From: Helicobacteraceae bacterium
GTDB taxonomy: Bacteria > Campylobacterota > Campylobacteria > Campylobacterales > Helicobacteraceae
Assembly (NCBI GenBank): GCA_029258405.1
Contig: JARHYY010000052.1
Span: 1 to 12,680 of the forward strand
Length of the DNA stretch: 12,680 nucleotides
Reading direction: 5' to 3'
In this document: positions 5,206 through 12,680 of the stretch, one piece after another
Numbering within the stretch: position 1 is the first letter of the stretch
How the letters are laid out: each line of letters begins with the position of its first letter
Notes under the pieces: model-generated
The model's input: the letters and a program-made list of their open reading frames with translations, nothing else
The model's database searches: none
What the model was told of the DNA's origin: nothing
Position numbers and translations under genes: made by a program

Positions 5206-6819
5206 ATGAATATTGTGCATAAAATATCTATACTTATCAATTCATTACGCTTCAAAATGATATTTACACTTTTTATGCTTTTTTTTATCGGTTCTATTTC
5301 TCTTTATTTATTCTTATCCTCTCATTACGAAAAACTTTCTCGTGAAAATTCAACAAATGCTTTACGAATGTTGAGCAATTCAATATTTCAAACACTTCGC
5401 TTAAGTATGGATATAGGCGAACGAGAGGTTATTGATAGAACTGTTCATGATGCTCGTCTTATTGAAGGAGTTGTTGTGCTTGATATTTATCAATCACAAA
5501 GTGTTATTGACCTTTTTAGTCTTCAGCAGTCTTTTACTCAAAAAGAAGAAATTTTAACTGTTTTTAAAAATGCTCAAGAAATATTTGAGAACCCAGATAA
5601 AAATGAAGGCACCATGAGGCTTATACATCCACTGATTGCTCAACAAAGTTGCTTGTTTTGCCATGTTAATGCACAAGAAGGTGAAGTATTAGGCGTTATG
5701 GATTTGCAGTTTTCTCTCAAAAAAACCAATGAACAAATCCAACAAGCACAACGCTCTATTATGGTTGCTATGGGCATTCTTACAATCCTTGGCATCTTAG
5801 GCTTGTGGATATTTTTTGCAAAAGAGCTCATAGCACCCCTAAGACAACTCACACAAAGAGCCAAAGATTTGGCTACAGGAGATGGGGATCTCACTAAGCG
5901 TCTTACTATAAAGAATAAAGATGAAATAGGAGCCGCTTGCCAACTTATTAATATATTTATTGAAAAAATTCATAGCACTGTACATACTGCAAGCAATGCT
6001 TCACAAAACAACCTTCAACAAAGCAAAGAACTTAAAGCAAGTGCCCAGACGCTCACACATTCATCTACAAAAGAGCAAGAATATATTCAGGATATTTATA
6101 TGCTTACACAGGATATAAATAAAAACCTACATACCATTACACAATCTACGCAACAAACTTCATTGGATTTGAATGAAACAAGTCAAATGCTTAAAGATTT
6201 CGAACAAGAGCTTAACAATACTTCTCGCTCCATTAATGATGATTCCCAAAAACAACTTCAGCTTTTAGAGGAATTCAGCGAGCTTTCTTTACAATTTTCT
6301 CATATAGATGATATTCTTGCCTTAATTTCAGAAATTGCATCACAAACCGATTTGCTTGCCTTAAATGCACATATAGAAGCAGCAAGAGCAGGCGAATATG
6401 GCAGGGGTTTTAGTGTTGTTGCTAACGAAGTACATAAGCTCAGCGAGCAAACTCATCATAGCCTTCAAGAAATTAAGAGCACCATATCACTTATCACACA
6501 AGGTGTAAGCAATGTAAGCAATGCCATACAAAATAATGCTCACAATAGTCTTTCTATCGCACATCAAACAACACAGCTTACTGAAACCATTTATACAACC
6601 TGTCAAAAACTAGAATATAATGGAGAAATATCTTATCAAGTGCTTGAAAAAAATAACCATATATCAACAAAGGCTCAACAGCTTGTAACAATGATGCAAG
6701 AAATCATTAAGCTATCGCAGCAAACACAAAAAATTAGCGAAAAAATCGATCAAGCTTCAATAGAGATTTTTGAAAAAAGCCAAGAACTCAATCAAAAGCT
6801 TTCCCATTTTAAACTCTAA
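5206..6819 (+). CDS. Methyl-accepting chemotaxis protein with periplasmic CxxCH haem motif
   Basis: A 537-residue transmembrane chemoreceptor. Membrane segments are at about 18-37 and 185-206, enclosing a periplasmic sensor of roughly 145 residues. Near the end of that sensor is CLFCH (Cys149, Cys152, His153), a c-type haem attachment motif on the correct (periplasmic) side, followed by GEVLGVMDLQFSL, as in DUF3365/Tll0287-like or haem-Cache sensors. A HAMP domain (about 207-259, with PLRQLTQRAKDLATGDGDLT) and a coiled-coil signalling domain follow. The hairpin tip (about 377-416, with LLALNAHIEAARAGE) is near consensus and should contact CheA/CheW. No C-terminal NWETF-type CheR tether is present. 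Likely role: redox, oxygen or ligand sensing for taxis. The Shine-Dalgarno is weak; the start is supported by the signal-anchor. Nine bases separate it from the STAS-like gene. Confidence 0.93.
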   Translation: MNIVHKISILINSLRFKMIFTLFMLFFIGSISLYLFLSSHYEKLSRENSTNALRMLSNSIFQTLRLSMDIGEREVIDRTVHDARLIEGVVVLDIYQSQSVIDLFSLQQSFTQKEEILTVFKNAQEIFENPDKNEGTMRLIHPLIAQQSCLFCHVNAQEGEVLGVMDLQFSLKKTNEQIQQAQRSIMVAMGILTILGILGLWIFFAKELIAPLRQLTQRAKDLATGDGDLTKRLTIKNKDEIGAACQLINIFIEKIHSTVHTASNASQNNLQQSKELKASAQTLTHSSTKEQEYIQDIYMLTQDINKNLHTITQSTQQTSLDLNETSQMLKDFEQELNNTSRSINDDSQKQLQLLEEFSELSLQFSHIDDILALISEIASQTDLLALNAHIEAARAGEYGRGFSVVANEVHKLSEQTHHSLQEIKSTISLITQGVSNVSNAIQNNAHNSLSIAHQTTQLTETIYTTCQKLEYNGEISYQVLEKNNHISTKAQQLVTMMQEIIKLSQQTQKISEKIDQASIEIFEKSQELNQKLSHFKL

Positions 6820-6828
6820 AGGATTATC

Positions 6829-7134
6829 ATGAAAATTAAAAAGCTAGAAGATGGTTCTTTTCGTATCAGAGGTAGTATGAATGAAGAATCTGATTACAAA
6901 CTTTTTAAAACAATGATTAAGGAACTTAACCTGCAAGAGAATCAAACTTTACATCTTGTTATCAAAAACGCACAAGAAATGCATCCTTCTATATATGGCT
7001 TATTGTTTAAGCTCTATCGCAAGAATAAGGTTCGTATTATTTTGGATATAACAGAACCAAAACTTGCTTATTATTTACGAGATATCCATTTACTTAGTGC
7101 ATTTAATGTTACATTAATGAATCCGGATGATTAG
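6829..7134 (+). CDS. STAS-like small cytoplasmic protein
   Basis: A 101-residue protein with no signal peptide or membrane segment. Its order of short strands and helices (FRIRGSM; LHLVIKNAQEMHPSIYGLLFKLYR; VRIILDI; PKLAYYLRDIHLLSAFNVTLM) follows the STAS/anti-sigma-antagonist fold: a strand, a loop with a Ser (here Ser54 in HPSIYG) at the phosphorylation position of SpoIIAA-type proteins, then a helix. Similarity is by pattern only and the usual Asp-Ser-Ser-Gly signature is not kept. AAAGGA overlaps the stop of the chemoreceptor gene and gives good spacing, so the two are translated together. That suggests a partner or regulator of the receptor. It nearly abuts lgt. Confidence 0.65.
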   Translation: MKIKKLEDGSFRIRGSMNEESDYKLFKTMIKELNLQENQTLHLVIKNAQEMHPSIYGLLFKLYRKNKVRIILDITEPKLAYYLRDIHLLSAFNVTLMNPDD

Positions 7135-7135
7135 T

Positions 7136-8023
7136 ATGTGGCAAAATATTTATACAACCTTTAATCCTGTTGCTTTTGAAATTTTTGGATTCAAAATCCA
7201 TTGGTATGCTTTGGCATATATTACTTCTTTACTGCTTGCTCTTTATGTTGCACGATATTTTATAAGAAAAGAAAAGAAAAACAACCCTAAATCGCCTCCG
7301 TTTTTCTCGATTAATGAAGAAATGCTTATGAATTATTTTATTTGGATTGAAGTTGGAGTCATCTTAGGTGCAAGAATAGGTTACATTATTATTTATACAA
7401 TACCCTATGAAGAAGGTAGCCTATATTACTACCTTACTCAACCATGGCAAATGTTTAACCCTTATTATCAAGGAGAGTTTATTGGCATTCGAGGAATGAG
7501 CTATCATGGTGCATTAATCGGAGCATTGATAAGCACAATTTTATTTAGCCTCAAATATAAAAAAACTTGTTTTTGGAAAATAATGGATTTAGTCGGCTTG
7601 AGTGTTCCCTTAGGGTATGTGTTTGGGAGAATAGGTAACTTTCTTAACCAAGAGCTTGTTGGGAGAGCAACAGATGTAGCATGGGCGATTAATGTCAATG
7701 GTGTCTTACGGCATCCAAGCCAGCTCTATGAATCATTTTTAGAAGGTATTGTTGTTTTTGTGCTGATATGGCTTTTTTATCGCTATAAACGACAAAGACA
7801 ACGCCAATTCTATGGACAACTCGGCTCTTTATATATGCTTTTATATTCCTTGATGCGTTTTATTGCTGAATTTTTTAGAGAGCCAGATTATCAAATTGGC
7901 TATATATTTAATATTTTTTCTATGGGACAAATACTTTCATTAATCATAGCATTTTTAGCATTCTTGTTGTTTATGGCTCAAAATAATTATCCTAGATTTT
8001 TTGGAGCACAAACACACAAATAA
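7136..8023 (+). CDS. lgt: Prolipoprotein diacylglyceryl transferase
   Basis: Lgt moves the diacylglyceryl group of phosphatidylglycerol to the lipobox cysteine of prolipoproteins, the first step of lipoprotein maturation at the inner membrane. The 295-residue protein has about seven hydrophobic segments and the family signatures: GIRGMSYHGALIG (117-129, His124), GRIGNFLNQELVGRATD (164-180, with Arg165, Asn168 and Asn171), HPSQLYE (193-199) and RFIAEFFREPD (241-251), near-identical to conserved Lgt motifs. The start at 7136 (MWQNIY) gives the family's usual N-terminus; an upstream ATG at 7127 would overlap the previous gene by 8 bases and is not excluded. Only weak GGA precedes either. One base separates it from the STAS-like stop, implying coupled translation. 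The small lipoprotein at 1441-1551 would be a substrate. Confidence 0.96.
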   Translation: MWQNIYTTFNPVAFEIFGFKIHWYALAYITSLLLALYVARYFIRKEKKNNPKSPPFFSINEEMLMNYFIWIEVGVILGARIGYIIIYTIPYEEGSLYYYLTQPWQMFNPYYQGEFIGIRGMSYHGALIGALISTILFSLKYKKTCFWKIMDLVGLSVPLGYVFGRIGNFLNQELVGRATDVAWAINVNGVLRHPSQLYESFLEGIVVFVLIWLFYRYKRQRQRQFYGQLGSLYMLLYSLMRFIAEFFREPDYQIGYIFNIFSMGQILSLIIAFLAFLLFMAQNNYPRFFGAQTHK

Positions 8024-8026
8024 TAT

Positions 8027-8064
8027 TTTCACAATAATTTCACAAAAAAAGATTAAAATACTAT
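8027..8064 (+). promoter_or_regulatory. Repeated TTTCACAA motif and possible promoter before RND gene
   Basis: Two direct repeats of TTTCACAA lie at 8027-8034 and 8038-8045, 11 bases apart, i.e. on one face of the helix. Downstream are AT-rich -10 candidates, TAAAAT (8054-8059) and TACTAT (8059-8064). The 64-base gap after lgt, in an otherwise tight gene run, leaves room for an internal promoter and an operator. Confidence 0.35.
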
Positions 8065-8087
8065 CTAGTTTGCATAAAAGAGTCAAA

Positions 8088-11000
8088 ATGATTGCAACAT
8101 ATATCCTCCGTCCTGTTGTCGTTATCGTTGGAATGATTCTTTTGGCACTCTTTGGAATCATGGGCTTGCAGAGTATGCCCTATCAACTTACCCCAAAAGT
8201 TGTTCGCCCAATTATTAGTGTTCATACCACTTGGGGCGGAGCAACCCCTTATGAAATAGAACGAGAAATTATTGACCGCCAAGAAAATGCCCTTAAAGGA
8301 CTAGATGGACTAGAGAGCATGGAATCAAACTCCAGAAATGGAAGAGGACGATTAACCTTAGAATTTTCACTTGATACACCACTTAATCAAGCTATGCTTG
8401 ATGTAAGCAACAAGCTCAACGAAGTAAAAGGATACCCTGATAATATAGAACGCCCAATTATCCAAGCAACAGGGGAAGATGTTGAGCCTGTTGTTTTCCT
8501 TATTTTAAAAACCATAAATCCAGAGAAAAATGTGCGAGAATATCGCACCTTTTTTAATGAAAACATTATACAACATTTTCAACGCATACAAGGTGTCGCA
8601 GAAGTTTCTATGCCCGGTGGCGAAGATAGAGAGATGCATATTATTGTAGATGAACAAAAACTTGCCGCCTATGATTTAAGCATTATAGATATTATTAATA
8701 CATTAGAGCATGCTAATATAAGCATTGCTGCTGGAACAATGAATTATGGGCAAAAATCATATCGTGTTCGCACACTAGCTGAATATAAAACACCAAAATC
8801 AATAGCAGAAACATTTATCTGGAGTGATGGATCACGAAGAATTAAAATAGGGGATATTGCCACTGTACAAGCAGGATTTGAAGCACCAAGCACTGTAACA
8901 ATGCACAATTTTCAGACAAGTTTAGGCATAGGCATAAAGCCTACAAGCGATGCCAATACATTAGAGCTCACCAATAAAGTCGAAGAAGTTTTTCATAAAC
9001 TCAATGCAGGGATACTTAAAGAAAATGGTCTTTACCTTGGTTGGATGAGTGATCAAAGAGATTATATTCAAGAGGCAATTGCCCTTGTGACAAGCAATAT
9101 TATAATAGGTGCATTACTTGCCTGCTTTGTTTTGCTCATATTTTTACGATCTTTTAGTTCTATGCTCATTATCGCCATTGCCATGCCATTAAGTATTTGC
9201 GGTACGCTTATTGTTATGTCTCTCCTTGGGCGAACACTTAATGTAATTTCTATGGCTGGCATTTCCTTCACAGTAGGCATGCTTGTAGATTCTGCTATTA
9301 TTGTTTTAGAAAATATACAAAGACATAAAAGCCTAGGCAAAAGTTCACTTGATTCTGTTTGTATAGGCACAAAAGAGGTATGCGGAGGGCTGATAGCCTC
9401 TGTGCTTACCACCATAGCTATTTTTATCCCTATTATTAATATCAAAGATGAATCAGGACAGCTTTTTAGAGATATTGCCATAGCATCAAGTTCGGCAGTA
9501 TGTTTTTCTCTTTTTGTGTCTTTAATTGTTATCCCCACCTTAAGCTTCCAAAGCTTGAAGGCACTAGAAAAGCTTAAACCAATAAACCCTCCAAAAATTT
9601 CACAATATATTGTGCATATAGGGAATCTCTTGATTAATGGAATCATGTACCTTGTGCATTATGCACTTGCAAATACATATTCAAAAATATTTGTAATAGT
9701 TGTTTTTACGAGTTTATCTCTTATTTTGAGTTGTATTTTATTTCCTAAAATAGAATATCTCCCGCAGGGCAATCAAAACCTTTTGATAGCAAGGCTTAAT
9801 CCTCCTCCTGGAACATCATATCAAGAGCGCTTAGATATAGGGCAGACTATTTTTGAGCAAAACAAAAATTTTTTTGAGCAAAATGGATTCAAAGGCAATA
9901 AAAACACCCCTGCTATTAGCCAACTTTTTTACATAGGAAGCGAGAGCTTTATGAGCTTTAGTGTTCGCACCAATAACCCAAGCAATCCAAAAGGAATTAT
10001 TCCCCAGCTGAAAGCAACTATTGAATCTATCCCCGGTGTAACAGCTATTATATTACAACCGGGTTTATTTTCTGGGCGAGGGGGCTCTGCTGGAGGAAGA
10101 AGTATTGATGTTGATATTAGTGGTTTTGACTTGCACTCAATTATTCAAACTGCTCTTATTGCAAGAACCTATATCCAAAGAGATTTGGGGCAGGGCACTC
10201 AAGTAAGGGCATTGCCGGGATTAGAAATACTTTATCCTGAAATTAATTTTTATCCCATTAATGAGCGTCTTAAAACTGTGGGCATGAGTGCTAGAGAATT
10301 TGGCATTACTCTTGATGTATTAATGAACGGAAGAAAGATAGCTGAATACAAAGAAGAAGGTAGAGATAAGATTAATCTTGTCCTTAAAGCAAAGACAGAG
10401 CATCTTAAAAGCCCAGAAGAGCTTTATCATACATCTATTTACACACCTCAAGCAGGCATCATGCCTTTATCAAGCCTATCTTACCAAAAAATTGAATATG
10501 GAATCTCACAGATTAGGCATTTTGAACGCAATAGAACTGTTACACTTAAAGTGCTGCCCCCTTCATCGCTAGCCTTAGAAACAGCCATGGATATTATACG
10601 AAACAGCACTATACCAAAGCTAGAACAAGAAGGTGTATTACAGAATAACAATATCCATCTTAGTGGCAATGCCGATAAGATAACCAAAATTCGTCAAGCA
10701 TTACAATTTGGATTTTTATTAGCAGTACTTATCATCTACCTTTTAATGTCAGCTCTTTATGAAAATTTCATTTATCCGTTCATCATTCTCTTTACTATCC
10801 CACTAGCTGTTTTTGGGGGTATATTAGGTATTTTCTTAGTGGATATATTCATTGCTCCACAACCTTTTGATATTTTAACCATGTTTGGTTTTATTATTTT
10901 AGTGGGCATTGTGGTAAATAATGCTATTTTAATTGTATATCAATCATTGCATAATATGCATCTTTATAATATGAATGCACATGATGCCATCATTGAAGCA

Positions 11001-11213
11001 CTCAAGGTAAGGATTCGCCCTATTTATATGAGTACATTTACATCGCTTGCGGGCATGCTACCTTTGGTTTTAGCCCCTGGAGCTGGGAGCGAAATTTATC
11101 GCGGATTAGGAGCAGTTATTTTAGGTGGTTTGAGTTTTTCAACAGTTATAACTATTTTCATTATCCCCTGCCTCTTATCCTTTGTTTTAAAAAAGAAAAA
11201 CAATGAAATATAA
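8088..11213 (+). CDS. RND-family efflux permease (HAE1-like)
   Basis: An inner-membrane proton-driven exporter, with drugs or hydrophobic compounds as the usual substrates of the group. The 1041-residue protein has the twofold layout of RND pumps: TM1 at residues 5-25, a large periplasmic porter/docking domain (about 30-330), TM2-6 (about 335-490), TM7 near 535-552, a second periplasmic domain (about 555-865), and TM8-12 to the end. TM4 has GMLVDSAIIVLEN with Asp401; the neighbouring residue is Ser, as is usual outside the AcrB type. TM10 has GIVVNNAILIVYQS, Asn in place of AcrB Lys940, again normal for this subgroup. Start 8088 (MIATYILRP) fits the family's N-terminus; a TTG at 8001 inside lgt is less likely. 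The stop overlaps the TolC-like gene by 11 bases. No adaptor (MFP) gene is adjacent in this window. Confidence 0.93.
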   Translation: MIATYILRPVVVIVGMILLALFGIMGLQSMPYQLTPKVVRPIISVHTTWGGATPYEIEREIIDRQENALKGLDGLESMESNSRNGRGRLTLEFSLDTPLNQAMLDVSNKLNEVKGYPDNIERPIIQATGEDVEPVVFLILKTINPEKNVREYRTFFNENIIQHFQRIQGVAEVSMPGGEDREMHIIVDEQKLAAYDLSIIDIINTLEHANISIAAGTMNYGQKSYRVRTLAEYKTPKSIAETFIWSDGSRRIKIGDIATVQAGFEAPSTVTMHNFQTSLGIGIKPTSDANTLELTNKVEEVFHKLNAGILKENGLYLGWMSDQRDYIQEAIALVTSNIIIGALLACFVLLIFLRSFSSMLIIAIAMPLSICGTLIVMSLLGRTLNVISMAGISFTVGMLVDSAIIVLENIQRHKSLGKSSLDSVCIGTKEVCGGLIASVLTTIAIFIPIINIKDESGQLFRDIAIASSSAVCFSLFVSLIVIPTLSFQSLKALEKLKPINPPKISQYIVHIGNLLINGIMYLVHYALANTYSKIFVIVVFTSLSLILSCILFPKIEYLPQGNQNLLIARLNPPPGTSYQERLDIGQTIFEQNKNFFEQNGFKGNKNTPAISQLFYIGSESFMSFSVRTNNPSNPKGIIPQLKATIESIPGVTAIILQPGLFSGRGGSAGGRSIDVDISGFDLHSIIQTALIARTYIQRDLGQGTQVRALPGLEILYPEINFYPINERLKTVGMSAREFGITLDVLMNGRKIAEYKEEGRDKINLVLKAKTEHLKSPEELYHTSIYTPQAGIMPLSSLSYQKIEYGISQIRHFERNRTVTLKVLPPSSLALETAMDIIRNSTIPKLEQEGVLQNNNIHLSGNADKITKIRQALQFGFLLAVLIIYLLMSALYENFIYPFIILFTIPLAVFGGILGIFLVDIFIAPQPFDILTMFGFIILVGIVVNNAILIVYQSLHNMHLYNMNAHDAIIEALKVRIRPIYMSTFTSLAGMLPLVLAPGAGSEIYRGLGAVILGGLSFSTVITIFIIPCLLSFVLKKKNNEI

Positions 11214-12411
11214 TCTTTTTTTTATTTTGCTATTACATACACATCTCTACGCATTAAATATTCAAGAAGCCATCACATTAGCCCTTGCTAAAAGCCATGC
11301 ACTTAAAACAGAAGAATATCTCCTTCAAGAAGTTCAATATAATGCAAAAAAATCACAAAGTAGTTTCTATCCAAAACTCAATGCCTCTTATCAATACCAC
11401 AATAATATCACAAACACCAATAAAACAAATATACAATTACGCTACAATCTTTTTAATGGATTTATAGATTGGAATAACTTCAATAATCAACAAGCATTGC
11501 TTAAAGCTCAAGAATATAATTTGGAGGCAACTAAACATGATTTAATACTTGCTATCAAAACAGCTTACATCCTCCTTTTACAACAAAAGCATGAGCTTCT
11601 TGTTGCTGAAGAATCTATTAAGCTCTTAGAGCAACAAAAAAAAGAAACTACCGATTTTTACCATGTTGGGATTGTCCCTAAAAACGATTTATTAAAGGTA
11701 GAAGTACAATTAAGCAACGCTCAACAAGCATTACTTACTGCACAAAGCAATCTTGCCTATACAAAAAAGGATTTAGAACGATACATAGGGCAAAAAGTTG
11801 AAATAGACAATCTGCAAGAAGTAGCATTTACGCTACCAGCTAGCAACTTAGAAGAGCTTCAAGAAATTATGTTTTCTTCTCGTGCAGAACTTAAAATGCT
11901 TCAAGAAGAACTTAAATCAAAGCAATACATGCTTAAAAGCACACAAGGAGCATATTATCCAACTATAGATATAGTAGGCGAAAAAAATTTTACTCATGAT
12001 CAAACTGAAAATGATTTTATAGCAAAAATAGAGATTTCATTTAACATTTTTAATGGTTTTGAAACATACAATAATATACAGGCAAAAAAATCAAGCATGC
12101 TTTCTTTGAGCTCTCGAATATCAGAACTTAAAGAAGAGTTGAATTTACAACTTTTTAGTGCCTTTGAAGCCTACACACTTGCTGTAAGTGCCTATGAGGT
12201 TGCCCAAGAATCACTAATGCAAGCTGAAGAAAATTATCGCATTGCTTCTAACCGCTACAAGGAGCGTATAGAAAGTACAAGTAATTTTTTAGATGCTGAA
12301 TTTTTATTAACTCAAGCAAAAATCAATCTCCTTATTAATCGCTATGGAATATCAGACGCAATAGCTCGAATTATACGAATTACCCAAATAGAGCAAAAAG
12401 AACAAATGTAA
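11203..12411 (+). CDS. TolC-family outer membrane efflux protein
   Basis: It forms the outer-membrane duct for a tripartite exporter. The 402-residue protein has a signal peptide (about 1-17, MKYNLFFILLLHTHLYA, probable cleavage before LNIQEA) and two OEP-type repeats: an amphipathic strand region ending YNLFNGF (residues about 60-87) and its counterpart ending FNIFNGF (about 250-285). Between and around these are long heptad-like helices rich in Ala, Gln, Glu and Leu that build the coiled-coil barrel. It is shorter than E. coli TolC (about 470 mature residues), mainly at the C-terminus. Its ATG lies 11 bases inside the end of the permease gene, so translation is coupled; there is little of a Shine-Dalgarno. 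No transcription terminator is clear downstream. Confidence 0.92.
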   Translation: MKYNLFFILLLHTHLYALNIQEAITLALAKSHALKTEEYLLQEVQYNAKKSQSSFYPKLNASYQYHNNITNTNKTNIQLRYNLFNGFIDWNNFNNQQALLKAQEYNLEATKHDLILAIKTAYILLLQQKHELLVAEESIKLLEQQKKETTDFYHVGIVPKNDLLKVEVQLSNAQQALLTAQSNLAYTKKDLERYIGQKVEIDNLQEVAFTLPASNLEELQEIMFSSRAELKMLQEELKSKQYMLKSTQGAYYPTIDIVGEKNFTHDQTENDFIAKIEISFNIFNGFETYNNIQAKKSSMLSLSSRISELKEELNLQLFSAFEAYTLAVSAYEVAQESLMQAEENYRIASNRYKERIESTSNFLDAEFLLTQAKINLLINRYGISDAIARIIRITQIEQKEQM

Positions 12412-12533
12412 GAATTGTATAGCTTACTCACCTTATAAATACCCAACAAGACTCAATAATATATACTCTATCCAACCATAAACCTAAAAACTGTGCGACT
12501 TACTTCACCTATAAATATCTATAAATATAAAAC

Positions 12534-12623
12534 AGTGAGTTTAAGTAAGATAAACCATATCTCACTATAAATCCAAAAATTCAAATAACAGAATAAACCT
12601 TAAAGAACTTACTTAACTTCACT
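12534..12623. repeat. 16-base imperfect inverted repeat
   Basis: AGTGAGTTTAAGTAAG (12534-12549) can pair with CTTACTTAACTTCACT (12608-12623): 14 Watson-Crick pairs, one wobble and one mismatch, around a 58-base AT-rich loop. The unit CTTACTT at 12499-12505 can also pair with AAGTAAG of the first arm, so alternative folds exist. Confidence 0.6.
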
Positions 12624-12635
12624 ATATAAAGTTAT

Positions 12636-12665
12636 ATTATAAGCTCATTGTAAAAACAAACTCAA
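12636..12665 (-). promoter_or_regulatory. Minus-strand promoter with -35 and -10 boxes
   Basis: On the minus strand TTGAGT (12665-12660) and TATAAT (12641-12636) are 18 bases apart. A transcript would start near 12629 and run into the inverted repeat, toward the 3' end of the TolC-like gene. No frame of note follows, so an untranslated RNA is possible. Confidence 0.45.
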
Positions 12666-12680
12666 GCACAAGGTTGATAT

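Larger units (their letters stand above)
12412..12680. other. Non-coding right flank with structured repeats
   Basis: No credible gene is seen. Several imperfect copies of CTTACT(T)CACC/TATA occur on the plus strand: CTTACTCACCTTATA (12423-12437), CTTACTTCACCTATA (12499-12513), a shorter TCTCACTATAAAT (12560-12572), and CTTACTTAACTTCACTATA (12608-12626). A long inverted repeat and a minus-strand promoter are listed separately. Confidence 0.5.

Noticed and set aside
5640..5894. 84-codon minus-strand frame inside the chemoreceptor
   Set aside because: It is antisense to the haem motif, TM2 and HAMP coding sequence, without a ribosome binding site or recognisable product.
8001..8087. TTG-started 29-residue N-terminal extension of the RND permease
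   Set aside because: It begins inside lgt without a ribosome binding site, is polar, and RND proteins begin just before TM1 as MIATYILRP does.
9285..9300. Second TM4 aspartate of AcrB replaced by Ser in the permease, as if inactive
   Set aside because: One aspartate remains (Asp401), and Asp-Ser or Asp-Asn, with Asn in TM10, is normal in this non-AcrB HAE1 group.
9068..9646. 192-codon minus-strand frame
   Set aside because: It lies wholly inside the RND permease gene, opposite conserved TM4 and neighbouring segments, and has no family motif. It is an antisense shadow of a certain gene.
12423..12626. CRISPR array in the right flank
   Set aside because: The repeats are short, imperfect and irregularly spaced, with no constant spacer length and no cas genes.

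Overview
The window looks like a chromosomal segment of a Campylobacterota bacterium, most probably a Helicobacter of the enterohepatic type. Reasons are the strongly AT-rich DNA, TATAAT-type promoter cores without clear -35 boxes, and the gene set: class II DAHP synthase, the cbb3-oxidase accessory protein CcoG, a divergent Lgt, a Cj0977/HP0420-like hotdog protein and a chemoreceptor with an epsilonproteobacterial signalling tip. No rRNA, tRNA, insertion sequence, phage gene or CRISPR array is visible.

Left half (positions 247-4564), all main genes on the minus strand. Reading in the direction of transcription there is ccoG (cbb3 oxidase maturation), a leader region with two strong hairpins, class II DAHP synthase (first step of the shikimate pathway), a previously unlisted 36-residue lipoprotein gene with a textbook promoter, ribosome binding site and lipobox (1441-1551), a compact small transcription unit that may encode another 36-residue peptide (1242-1352), and an RluA-family pseudouridine synthase. 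The last three minus-strand units each begin with the same TATAATAGC promoter core, so this part is a series of short, separately started units rather than one operon.

Right half (4696-12411), all on the plus strand and tightly packed. It starts divergently from ccoG with a hotdog-fold protein, then a transmembrane chemoreceptor whose periplasmic sensor contains a CxxCH haem-attachment motif, a 101-residue STAS-like protein, lgt (prolipoprotein diacylglyceryl transferase), an RND efflux permease and an overlapping TolC-like outer membrane protein. Gaps are 33, 9, 1 and 64 bases and one 11-base overlap, so much of it may be one transcript, with a possible extra promoter before the RND gene. 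The efflux pair lacks a membrane-fusion (adaptor) gene inside the window.

Flanks: 1-246 and 12412-12680 hold no convincing gene. The right flank is not featureless: it carries a long imperfect inverted repeat, repeated CTTACT(T)CACC-like units and a good minus-strand promoter, so a structured RNA is possible there.

The strongest candidates for something undescribed are the tiny lipoprotein gene, the small opposed-signal locus next to it at 1218-1412 (reminiscent in layout of Helicobacter type I toxin loci, though not proven), the haem chemoreceptor plus STAS-like protein pair, and the structured right flank.
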